In this document: positions 32,024-39,674 of the stretch, piece after piece | Position numbering within the stretch: position 1 is the first letter of the stretch | Layout of the letters: each line of letters begins with the position of its first letter | Origin: an uncultured Actinomycetes bacterium | GTDB lineage: Bacteria; Actinomycetota; Actinomycetes; Nanopelagicales; Nanopelagicaceae | Direction of reading: 5' to 3' | Length of the DNA: 41,229 bases | Assembly (NCBI GenBank): GCA_903894425.1 | Contig: CAITQC010000011.1 | Coordinates: 1-41,229 of the forward strand | The notes under the pieces: model-generated | Databases searched by the model: none | Seen by the model: only the letters and a program-made list of their open reading frames with translations | What the model was told of the DNA's origin: nothing | Made by a program: the position numbers and the translations under genes

Positions 32024-33397
32024 ATGGAATTTAAAACGATTATTGAGCCATTTAAGATTCATTCAGTAGCTCCATTGCAGATGACAACTCAAAGTCAGCG
32101 CGAGAAATATATTGAAGACGTTGGCTATAACCTCTTTTCTTTGCACTCCGATAATGTGTTGATAGATCTACTCACCGACTCTGGCACTGGCGCAATGAGT
32201 CGTAATCAATGGGCTGCAATTCAGCACGGCGACGAGTCGTATGCCGGCTCACCTTCATGGTTGATGTTCAAAGATGCGGTTCAAAATCTCTTTCCATACA
32301 AACACGTGATTCCAACTCACCAGGGTCGAGCGGCCGAGAAGATTCTTTTCACTGCAATTGGCGGAAAAGGCAAAATAATTCCCAGCAACACACACTTTGA
32401 TACAACGAGGGCAAATATTGAATACACACAGGCCGAAGGAGTTGACCTGGTTATTTCAGAAGGCAAAGATCCATCATCCCTGCATCCTTTTAAGGGCAAT
32501 ATGGATTTGGTTGCACTTGAAGAGTTCATTAACAAATTCGGTGTTGAAAATATTCCAGTTGTGATGATGACGATTACTAATAACTCAGGGGGAGGGCAGC
32601 CAGTATCTTTAGAAAACCTTAGAGCTGTCAGCGCTATTTGCAAGAAATATGGAATTCCATTTTTTCTAGATGCTTGTCGTTTCGCAGAAAACGCCTGGTT
32701 TATTCGTGAGCGCGAAGCTGGGCAACAAGAGCGAGATGTTGCAGACATCGTTCGCGAAATTGCATCACTGGCTGATGGAATGACGATGAGTGCCAAAAAG
32801 GATCCGATGGGCAATATTGGTGGATGGCTTGCATTAAATGATGATGATTTGGCATCGATCTGTAGAAATCTTTTGATTCTGACCGAGGGTTTTCCAACCT
32901 ACGGTGGTTTAGCTGGTCGTGATTTAGAGGCGTTGGCCGTTGGTTTAACAGAAGTCATATCTCATGATTATTTGAAGTATCGAATCACTTCAACTGCTTA
33001 CCTTGGAAATGCTTTACTTAAGAAAGGGATTCCAATTGTTCAACCAACAGGTGGCCACGCAATCTATATTGATGCAAAGGCGCTGCTGCCTCATATACCG
33101 CCGCTGCACTATCCGGGCCAGGCTTTAGCCGTTGAACTATATAAAGTTGGCGGAATTCGTGGCTGTGAAATTGGAACCGTGATGTTTGGCAGAAAGCCAG
33201 ATGGAAGTGAAGTCGCATCTGCCATGGAGTTGGTGCGTTTAGCTATTCCGCGGCGAACATATACGCAGAGCCATATCGATTATGTAATCGAAGTCTGTGC
33301 CGAGGTTGCGGCCCATTCTCAAGATTTGCGAGGCTATCGAATTATGAAGGAGCCACCAGCACTTCGGCATTTCACTTCGGAGTTTGCGCCTCTATAG
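32024..33397 (+). CDS. tnaA: Tryptophanase-like beta-eliminating lyase (PLP-dependent)
   Basis: IDLLTDSGTGAMS, HVIPTHQGRAAE, SAKKDPMGNIGG (PLP lysine), LTEGFPTYGGLAGRDLEALAVGL; FDTT, GIRGCEIG and LRHFT are tryptophanase-like rather than tyrosine phenol-lyase-like. Confidence 0.87.
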   Translation: MEFKTIIEPFKIHSVAPLQMTTQSQREKYIEDVGYNLFSLHSDNVLIDLLTDSGTGAMSRNQWAAIQHGDESYAGSPSWLMFKDAVQNLFPYKHVIPTHQGRAAEKILFTAIGGKGKIIPSNTHFDTTRANIEYTQAEGVDLVISEGKDPSSLHPFKGNMDLVALEEFINKFGVENIPVVMMTITNNSGGGQPVSLENLRAVSAICKKYGIPFFLDACRFAENAWFIREREAGQQERDVADIVREIASLADGMTMSAKKDPMGNIGGWLALNDDDLASICRNLLILTEGFPTYGGLAGRDLEALAVGLTEVISHDYLKYRITSTAYLGNALLKKGIPIVQPTGGHAIYIDAKALLPHIPPLHYPGQALAVELYKVGGIRGCEIGTVMFGRKPDGSEVASAMELVRLAIPRRTYTQSHIDYVIEVCAEVAAHSQDLRGYRIMKEPPALRHFTSEFAPL

Positions 33398-33877
33398 CAT
33401 CAACTGCATCAGCACCAGGTCTAGAAAGTTCCCATGCTTTTTTGCAACTCGTGGCATTCGCGCACTTTCAACAAAGCCATAGGCCGCATGCAGTCCAATG
33501 GATTGCGTATTTGTTGAATCAATAGCGGCAATCATGACGAGGTGATTTTGCAGGCGCGCTCTTTCAATCAGATCTTCGAGAATTTTTTTACCAATACCTT
33601 GTCCGCGAAAGTCGGATGCAACATGGACGCTGTGCTCGACTGTGTGGTTATAGCCCTCACCAAATCGAAACGATCCAAATACGCCATATCCAACCACTAA
33701 GCCATCGACGTCGGCCACGATCACTGGGTAGCCATGTTTCTTCTTATCTTCAAACCAGACCAAACGTTCTGATTCATCTACCGCATCTTCACGGTAAATG
33801 GCGTTGGTCGTGCTGATTACATCGTTGTATATCGCGGTGATTGCGGCTATATCACTAGCTTTGGCATCTCTAATCAT
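33392..33877 (-). CDS. GNAT N-acetyltransferase (phosphinothricin acetyltransferase-like)
   Basis: MIRDAKASDIAAITAIYNDVISTTNAIY, VASDFRGQGIGKKILEDLI acetyl-CoA motif; start moved to Met 33877. Confidence 0.9.
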   Translation of the reverse strand: MIRDAKASDIAAITAIYNDVISTTNAIYREDAVDESERLVWFEDKKKHGYPVIVADVDGLVVGYGVFGSFRFGEGYNHTVEHSVHVASDFRGQGIGKKILEDLIERARLQNHLVMIAAIDSTNTQSIGLHAAYGFVESARMPRVAKKHGNFLDLVLMQLML

Positions 33878-33878
33878 C

Positions 33879-35114
33879 TTAAGGATTAATCGTGAACCAA
33901 AGTAATGCCAGAACACAGACTGAGACCAATGAAATAATGAAGCCATACACGATTCGCATTCGAGTATTGGAAACGAATTCTCCCATGAGGCGTACATCCT
34001 TGGATATTCCGTACATAAAAAATAGAAGTGGCAACAACAAAATGGCGTTGAGGATCTGGGTGAAGACAAGGACTTTAATCAGTGGCACGCCAGGTAAAAG
34101 AATCAAACCGGCGGCAAAAAATGTCATTACTCCAAAAGTTGCGTAAAAAAGCGGTGCTTCTTTTGGTCCGTCATCTAAAGCTGCCGGTTGACCAGTTAAG
34201 TCACCAACAGAGTATGCAGTTGAAAGCGGAAGTATTGACGCTGCAAGAAGGGCTGCGCCTACCAAGCCAATGGCAAATAGCGCCTTTGCTAATGTGCCCG
34301 CAAGTGGTTCCAGAGCACGCGCAGCTTGCGCAGCATCGGTGATATTTGTTCGACCCTCTTTATTGAGTGTTGCGGCACATGTGATGATTACAAAGAACCC
34401 GATGATTCCTGTGAGTAACGAACCAGTCCAAACGTCGATGCGCAATAGTTTTAAATCATCGCGCGTTAGACGCTTATCAACGGCATATGACTGAATGAAA
34501 GCAAGTCCCCATGGCGCAAGAGTTGTTCCTAATGTTGCGGTGGCAATATAAATGGCATCGTGAGTAAGTGGCATCGTTGGAACAAATACTCCGTGAAATG
34601 CCTGGCCCCAATCTGGGTGAGCCATAAAACCAGCGACAACATATGAGATAAATACTGCAGAGAGGAGAAAGAAAACTTTTTCAACGTTAGCAAATGAGCC
34701 ACGGAGCACAAGAAAAGAAACAATGAGCGCACCGGCTGGAACGGTAATAAACCGAGATACTCCAAAGAGTTGACCAGCTGCGGCGATACCAGCGAACTCG
34801 GCAGTAAGAGTTCCGAAGTTTGCAATAATTAACGCACTTGCACTCAATGTGCCAGAGCGTGCACCATATTTTTGACGCACCAAACCGATGAGTCCTTGGC
34901 GCGTCACAACACCAATTCGTGCACCTAAATCTTGGAAGATAACTAATGCAATAGTTGAAATAACAAGTACCCACAACATTTGGTAGCCATATTTAGCGCC
35001 AAGTTGTGAATATGTCGTGATGCCTGCCGGATCATCATCTGAAAGACCCGCGATAAGACCTGGACCCATTACAGATAGCAGGGCAGCTAAGCGAATTTTA
35101 CGGGTAGTCGTCAT
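33879..35114 (-). CDS. NRAMP-family divalent metal transporter, non-canonical metal site
   Basis: GPGLIAGLSDDDPAGITTYSQLGAKYGYQMLW (TM1) and TLGTTLAPWGLAFIQSYAVDKR (TM6); eleven-ish TM pattern. Confidence 0.88.
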   Translation of the reverse strand: MTTTRKIRLAALLSVMGPGLIAGLSDDDPAGITTYSQLGAKYGYQMLWVLVISTIALVIFQDLGARIGVVTRQGLIGLVRQKYGARSGTLSASALIIANFGTLTAEFAGIAAAGQLFGVSRFITVPAGALIVSFLVLRGSFANVEKVFFLLSAVFISYVVAGFMAHPDWGQAFHGVFVPTMPLTHDAIYIATATLGTTLAPWGLAFIQSYAVDKRLTRDDLKLLRIDVWTGSLLTGIIGFFVIITCAATLNKEGRTNITDAAQAARALEPLAGTLAKALFAIGLVGAALLAASILPLSTAYSVGDLTGQPAALDDGPKEAPLFYATFGVMTFFAAGLILLPGVPLIKVLVFTQILNAILLLPLLFFMYGISKDVRLMGEFVSNTRMRIVYGFIISLVSVCVLALLWFTINP

Positions 35115-36457
35115 GAGAGCGCACCAGTGCCTTTAGTAAAGCCGTGTGCTTCTTCGGGCTTAAGTGCGTCAACTAAATCATCGGCCAAGATTCTGCCAAC
35201 GGGCTTTCCTTTGACATCGATTACGACAATAGATGAACCGCGGTTATTAGAAAACTCCTCGATAACTTCTTCAAGAGGTGCATCTAACAAAACGGCAGTT
35301 GGGTACGGAGCTCCGATTAATGTGGAGAGCAGGGAAGTTGGCTTTGAGGCGATAAGTTCGATAATTGGGATGTGATCGACAAGTTTTCCCTTTGCATCGA
35401 CAATAACCACACCATCGGAAATATCACGATCACGATTTTCAACCAATATCGTTAAAGCATGTGCCACTGAATCACCTTCATGAGCGATGACCATATGCGT
35501 AGTCATAATTCCACCAGCTAATGTTTCATCAAATGAAATTAATTGACGTAGTTGTTTAGCCATCTTTGAATCCATAGCTTTCAAAATATCTTCGCGGTGT
35601 TCGTCATCTAAATCTCGCAAGACTTCTGCGGACTCATCTGGTTCCATTCGACTCAGTAGTTCGGCTGCGCGCCCTTCGCTTAATCCACGAAGGAGACCTT
35701 GGAGTTCTTCATCCTCCATCTCCTCAAGAGCATCGGCAGCAAGTTCTGGATCCAACATTTCAATCAATGCGCTCTGCTCGCGGCCCGCTAAATCTTCAAT
35801 TAAGTCGGCAAGATCTGCAGGACGAAGTTGCGACAAAGCTGTTTTTGAACCAGAGGTTTTTACCACTCCGGATGTGTCAGCAAGAGATGCAACTGTTGCC
35901 CAATCGAGAACATGTTGTGGGGTTGCTCTGCGTCCTATAGCTCCAGGGAAGATGCGTCGGAGAAAAGTTACAAAGGAAATATCTACACCAACTACGCGAA
36001 TTTCTTTGTCGAGAGGTGCCAGATAAAGATCAGAGGAACGAACAACACGTAATCCATTAACATCAACAATTTGATGATCTAAAACATCCGCGTCTAGAAG
36101 TGATTCATCGCTTCGACGTTTATAGTCCGTCAAATTAATCGTTGTCGATGAAAGCTGAATCTCGTTACGGCTTAACTTTGCAATGCGAGCTCCATCAATA
36201 AAGGATTTACGTAAGCCAACCTTGACAATGAGTCCTGACACCGGGGGATAAGCATCGTGTCCGTGTTTAACTACGACGTCAACTAAGCGACCTATTTCTC
36301 GCCCATCTTCATTTCGAACCGGGCAACCAAGTAGTCCGGCTAAAGAGACTAATGAATCGCGGATACTTTTGCGAGCCAACACTGATTCGCGCCGACCAAC
36401 TGCGCGTTCAACCGTCTTCACCACACGGGCGATAGGTTTTTTTGTTGGCTTGTTCAT
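35111..36457 (-). CDS. PRC-barrel + MgtE N-terminal + CBS-pair protein without MgtE membrane domain
   Basis: PRC-barrel-like VRNEDGREIGRLVDVVV; MgtE_N helices LADLIEDLAGREQSALIEMLDPELAADALEEMEDEELQGLLRGLSEGRAAELLSRMEPDESAEVLRDL; CBS pair through SSIVVIDVKGKPVGRILADDLVDAL; no TM segments at C-terminus. Confidence 0.9.
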   Translation of the reverse strand: MNKPTKKPIARVVKTVERAVGRRESVLARKSIRDSLVSLAGLLGCPVRNEDGREIGRLVDVVVKHGHDAYPPVSGLIVKVGLRKSFIDGARIAKLSRNEIQLSSTTINLTDYKRRSDESLLDADVLDHQIVDVNGLRVVRSSDLYLAPLDKEIRVVGVDISFVTFLRRIFPGAIGRRATPQHVLDWATVASLADTSGVVKTSGSKTALSQLRPADLADLIEDLAGREQSALIEMLDPELAADALEEMEDEELQGLLRGLSEGRAAELLSRMEPDESAEVLRDLDDEHREDILKAMDSKMAKQLRQLISFDETLAGGIMTTHMVIAHEGDSVAHALTILVENRDRDISDGVVIVDAKGKLVDHIPIIELIASKPTSLLSTLIGAPYPTAVLLDAPLEEVIEEFSNNRGSSIVVIDVKGKPVGRILADDLVDALKPEEAHGFTKGTGALS

Positions 36458-36504
36458 ACCTGCAATCTTAAAGGCTCAACCTCTTTGCCTGGTGCTATTA
36501 AAGA

Positions 36505-37920
36505 TTATTGAGCAGTTCTCAGATAATTCAGCCCCTGCTTGGCGCTCCATCCATCTGGAAATCGGGCTAGTAGCTGCATAGGTCCTACAAGATCAGAGCC
36601 AATTGTGATCAATGCAAGTTCGGTGCGGCCATCTGGTCGAATTTGACCCAAACCGATGTCGGCCATTAACGCATTACATAAACATTTTGAGGTTAGCGCC
36701 TCTTCCTCTTCTCCATTCTTAAAGAGATATGTATCTATTGGTTCGCCCGGGCAGCGATATCCAATGCCACCGCTTTCTCGTTTAAATGGAGTACGCAGGT
36801 AGCCCAGATCGCACTTGCGTGCACGCTTTGCAAATAGCTCAGGTTCGGAAAGTGTGGCATCGAGTTCGATAACTTTGAATGGAAAGCCAGTCGGTGATGC
36901 GGACGCATCTGTTACAACACGAGTTTCACCTGCAGCTAGAGATGACAAAACTTGTGAGCGAAGTTCTGGTGTAAAACCAGATTCATTACATAAAGCAAAG
37001 ATGGAACCAACTTGTATTCCCTGTGCCCCCAAAGCCTTTGCCTCGACGAATTTTTCAGGAGTTCCAAATCCACCAGCCAACCAAAAAGGTGAGCCTGAGG
37101 CGACTACTTTCTCGAGGTTTGGCATATCTGCATCCGAATAAACAGCTTCGCCATTTGCATCGGTTGAGTTCTTAGCTCGTGGAGGAGCGTTGTGACCACC
37201 GGCTACGTGATACTCAATTACAAAGCCATCAGGTTTAGTTTCTGCATCTTTATTCAAATATGAGACTAAAGCATGTGATGAAACTATTGCCAGAAACTGT
37301 GGACGTTTAATCGGATAGTGGACCCCATCAATGCAGGCAGGGTCAAAACCTATCTGATACTTATCGTTGGTATCTTCGACATCAACTTTCATAGTTATGG
37401 AGTTACCTAAAGATAACCAATTCAATAACCGTGGAATCTGTGCTGGTATACCTGCACCAATTAATATGTAATCAACCCCGGCCAACATCGCACCGTACAG
37501 TTGCGCGGGAATTGCTAGTTGAATCTTTTCAAGGATATTCATCCCGACAAGCCCATCGTGATTTTCTTTTGCCAGCCACACTTCGACAAATGTTGACACA
37601 ATAAGAAGATGAAGTGCGAAAGCTGTTGGTTTTACAATTAACTTCGGTACATCGATATACGGACGCTTTGGATCTTTGCCGCCTTCTATGAAAAAACGCT
37701 TAAGAATCTCTTGGACGACAATCACATCAGGAAAGTGAGAAAGTGCCCGTTGGGTGTCACCAGTTGGGTCGCCGTCCTGCAATCTACGCGCCATCACCGA
37801 GTCAATTGCAGTTCCTGAAATCACGCCAAGTTCACCTTGTATGGCGACATCTTTAGCTAATCGCCAGGAGGATACTGCGATGCCCATTCCACCTTGGATG
37901 ATCGCTGGATGCTTTCTCAT
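36505..37920 (-). CDS. Nitronate monooxygenase/NPD-like FMN protein with Cys-containing C-terminal extension
   Basis: IIQGGMGIAVSSWRLAKDVAIQGELGVISG, VAGGHN, GGFGTPEKFVEAKALGAQGIQVGSIFAL; C-terminal GYRCPGEP and SKCLCNALMADIG. Confidence 0.85.
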   Translation of the reverse strand: MRKHPAIIQGGMGIAVSSWRLAKDVAIQGELGVISGTAIDSVMARRLQDGDPTGDTQRALSHFPDVIVVQEILKRFFIEGGKDPKRPYIDVPKLIVKPTAFALHLLIVSTFVEVWLAKENHDGLVGMNILEKIQLAIPAQLYGAMLAGVDYILIGAGIPAQIPRLLNWLSLGNSITMKVDVEDTNDKYQIGFDPACIDGVHYPIKRPQFLAIVSSHALVSYLNKDAETKPDGFVIEYHVAGGHNAPPRAKNSTDANGEAVYSDADMPNLEKVVASGSPFWLAGGFGTPEKFVEAKALGAQGIQVGSIFALCNESGFTPELRSQVLSSLAAGETRVVTDASASPTGFPFKVIELDATLSEPELFAKRARKCDLGYLRTPFKRESGGIGYRCPGEPIDTYLFKNGEEEEALTSKCLCNALMADIGLGQIRPDGRTELALITIGSDLVGPMQLLARFPDGWSAKQGLNYLRTAQ

Positions 37921-38008
37921 GGAGCAAGACTAAACAAGGAAAAACTCGAACTCGCCAGTAGGCCAAGAGTTAGCACTCTGGGCAGCAACTTCTAAAGGGG
38001 GCGTTTCC

Positions 38009-38740
38009 TTATTTAATCAAAATCGTTACGTTAACTCCTAAAATTCCTAACTCAGTGCAAGTTCCAAGACGCATTGTTCGATCGGCCGTGGCAAGGCAGA
38101 CAATTTTTTCAGTAAATCCTGTAAGTCCCGAAGGACCGGCTGGTCCTTGATCCCCCTTTTCACCTTTATCGCCCTTTTCACCCTGAATGCCTTGAAAACC
38201 TTGAGGGCCTCCGGACATTCCAGTGTCACCCTTTTCCCCTTTGCGGCCAGATGGACCAGTCGGTCCGGTTGGACCTGCAATGAATGAAGTGGCACTAGTT
38301 TGAATACTGCCATCGGGATATTTTATGCCGCGCGCTGTTCTCAGGAGTCCACGATCGCCTACGTTGCCAATTGTTATATCAGCGGTTGGATCAAGTGCTT
38401 CAATTCCAGTCGCCGTGAATTGAAGGAAACCCAATTGCAAAGCACCGGCATTCCGCACAACTAATCTTCCACCTTCAACTCCCAAAGTGACATTATGGCC
38501 ATTTATTTTGTCAATAAAACTCAAGGAGTTTTCTCCGATATTTATTGACTTCCAACGCATCTCCGAGCTGCCCAAATTGTAAACGTTATCTTTTGAAGGA
38601 ATAAGGTCTGTTAGTGATTTTTGCAACGTTTCTGACGTAGCATCTTTTGCACTTTTCGACCAAGCAAGAGCTGTAATATTTGTACCGCACAGGATTAAAA
38701 TCAGTAGCGCACCGATAACTCGCTTCTTATAAGTATTCAT
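38009..38740 (-). CDS. Secreted collagen-like (GXY-repeat) protein
   Basis: N-terminal hydrophobic signal (RVIGALLILILCGTNITALA); GPTGPTGPSGRKGEKGDTGMSGGPQGFQGIQGEKGDKGEKGDQGPAGPSGLTG; YNLGSSEMRWKSINIG and YPDGSIQTSA upstream. Confidence 0.88.
   Translation of the reverse strand: MNTYKKRVIGALLILILCGTNITALAWSKSAKDATSETLQKSLTDLIPSKDNVYNLGSSEMRWKSINIGENSLSFIDKINGHNVTLGVEGGRLVVRNAGALQLGFLQFTATGIEALDPTADITIGNVGDRGLLRTARGIKYPDGSIQTSATSFIAGPTGPTGPSGRKGEKGDTGMSGGPQGFQGIQGEKGDKGEKGDQGPAGPSGLTGFTEKIVCLATADRTMRLGTCTELGILGVNVTILIK
38118..38275 (-). repeat. Collagen-like GXY coding repeat
   Basis: About 53 aa, mostly Gly at every third residue with one interruption (GMSGGPQG). Confidence 0.88.
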
Positions 38741-38751
38741 TTCTTCCTCCA

Positions 38752-39567
38752 TTAAAATGAGCGGATGGGTCTAACGTGAAATAACGTGGCTTTATTTGCA
38801 TTTCCTTGGTATCCATGACCGACGGATTGGGCCCATCCGCCAACATCAGAAAATTCGGAGGATGACCAATAGTCACCAGAAATCAGACCAGCCGTGCCTT
38901 GCAAGTTCGTACTTAATAGAATCAATTCACCTAAGGATGGTATGAACCAATCTGAAAACTTGTTGCTGTTGCCTAAGTTGTAGTTCTGGACAAGAGTTCC
39001 AGCACCTTGGACGCAAGATAGATTCAAAATTCTGGTATTTGCTCTTCCCGACCCAACTATTCGAGAGTTCCATGAGGTATTGGAGAGTTGAATTATGTGG
39101 GTTGTGTCATCACACCAAGATGTTGTTGGATCGGTTTTTTGGTCTTTTCCACTCCAATTCGCAGGAGCTGCCTCAAGATAAGTAAAAGTTGGGTATCTGT
39201 TATATCTATCTACAAAAAAGACTATTCCCTCGCCAGGGCCTGCGGAACCAACTTCGCAAACCTCCTTTCCTGTTGATCCGCAGACCAACTGAGGCTTAAA
39301 GCCGTTAGCACTTGTTTGTTCGATGGTAGGAAAAACAAAAGGTTGCTCACTTGAGGTCCGACAGGCACCAGTAAAAGTTACTCGCAGCGTACCTGTGGTC
39401 TTATTCATGCAAACTAGATTCGTATCATTAGTAAGAGCATTGAAACTTGATGCAGCTACAACAGAGTCAGGAGTCTGAAAACTAATCATCATGAAGAAAG
39501 TCAGAGCCAAAGCAGATAATGCTATTAACGTCATCCTCAATGAACGCTGACCCTTATTGATTTGCAT
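38752..39567 (-). CDS. Secreted protein with Lcl_C/DUF1566-like C-terminal domain
   Basis: Signal-like N-terminus; SDWFIPSLGELILLSTNL...GDYWSSSEFSDVGGWAQSVGHGYQGNANKATLFHVRPIRSF; AAAGGAGG-type RBS just upstream (aaaggagga). Confidence 0.75.
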   Translation of the reverse strand: MQINKGQRSLRMTLIALSALALTFFMMISFQTPDSVVAASSFNALTNDTNLVCMNKTTGTLRVTFTGACRTSSEQPFVFPTIEQTSANGFKPQLVCGSTGKEVCEVGSAGPGEGIVFFVDRYNRYPTFTYLEAAPANWSGKDQKTDPTTSWCDDTTHIIQLSNTSWNSRIVGSGRANTRILNLSCVQGAGTLVQNYNLGNSNKFSDWFIPSLGELILLSTNLQGTAGLISGDYWSSSEFSDVGGWAQSVGHGYQGNANKATLFHVRPIRSF

Positions 39568-39613
39568 TTCCTAGTCCTCCTTTGCGAACGTACCAAAAGG
39601 AATTCTCCGATTA

Positions 39614-39666
39614 CATTGCCACGAGGATTTGGCATTCACTTCTAATTTGCCTTCCTCGTGGCAATG
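39614..39666. terminator. Long perfect inverted repeat in intergenic space (candidate terminator or processing/regulatory hairpin)
   Basis: cattgccacgagga (39614-39627) and tcctcgtggcaatg (39653-39666) are exact reverse complements, 25-nt loop with an inner ggca/tgcc pairing; weak T-run only. Confidence 0.6.
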
Positions 39667-39674
39667 ATCGGGGG

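Noticed and set aside
30568-33877. Mobile-element origin of the tryptophanase/hydrolase segment
   Set aside because: No transposase, integrase, terminal repeats or tRNA seen nearby; gene ends are tightly packed with neighbours.
38047-38313. 88-aa minus-strand ORF with positively charged repeat-like sequence
   Set aside because: Frame-shifted reading of the collagen GXY repeat; periodicity is inherited from the true gene.
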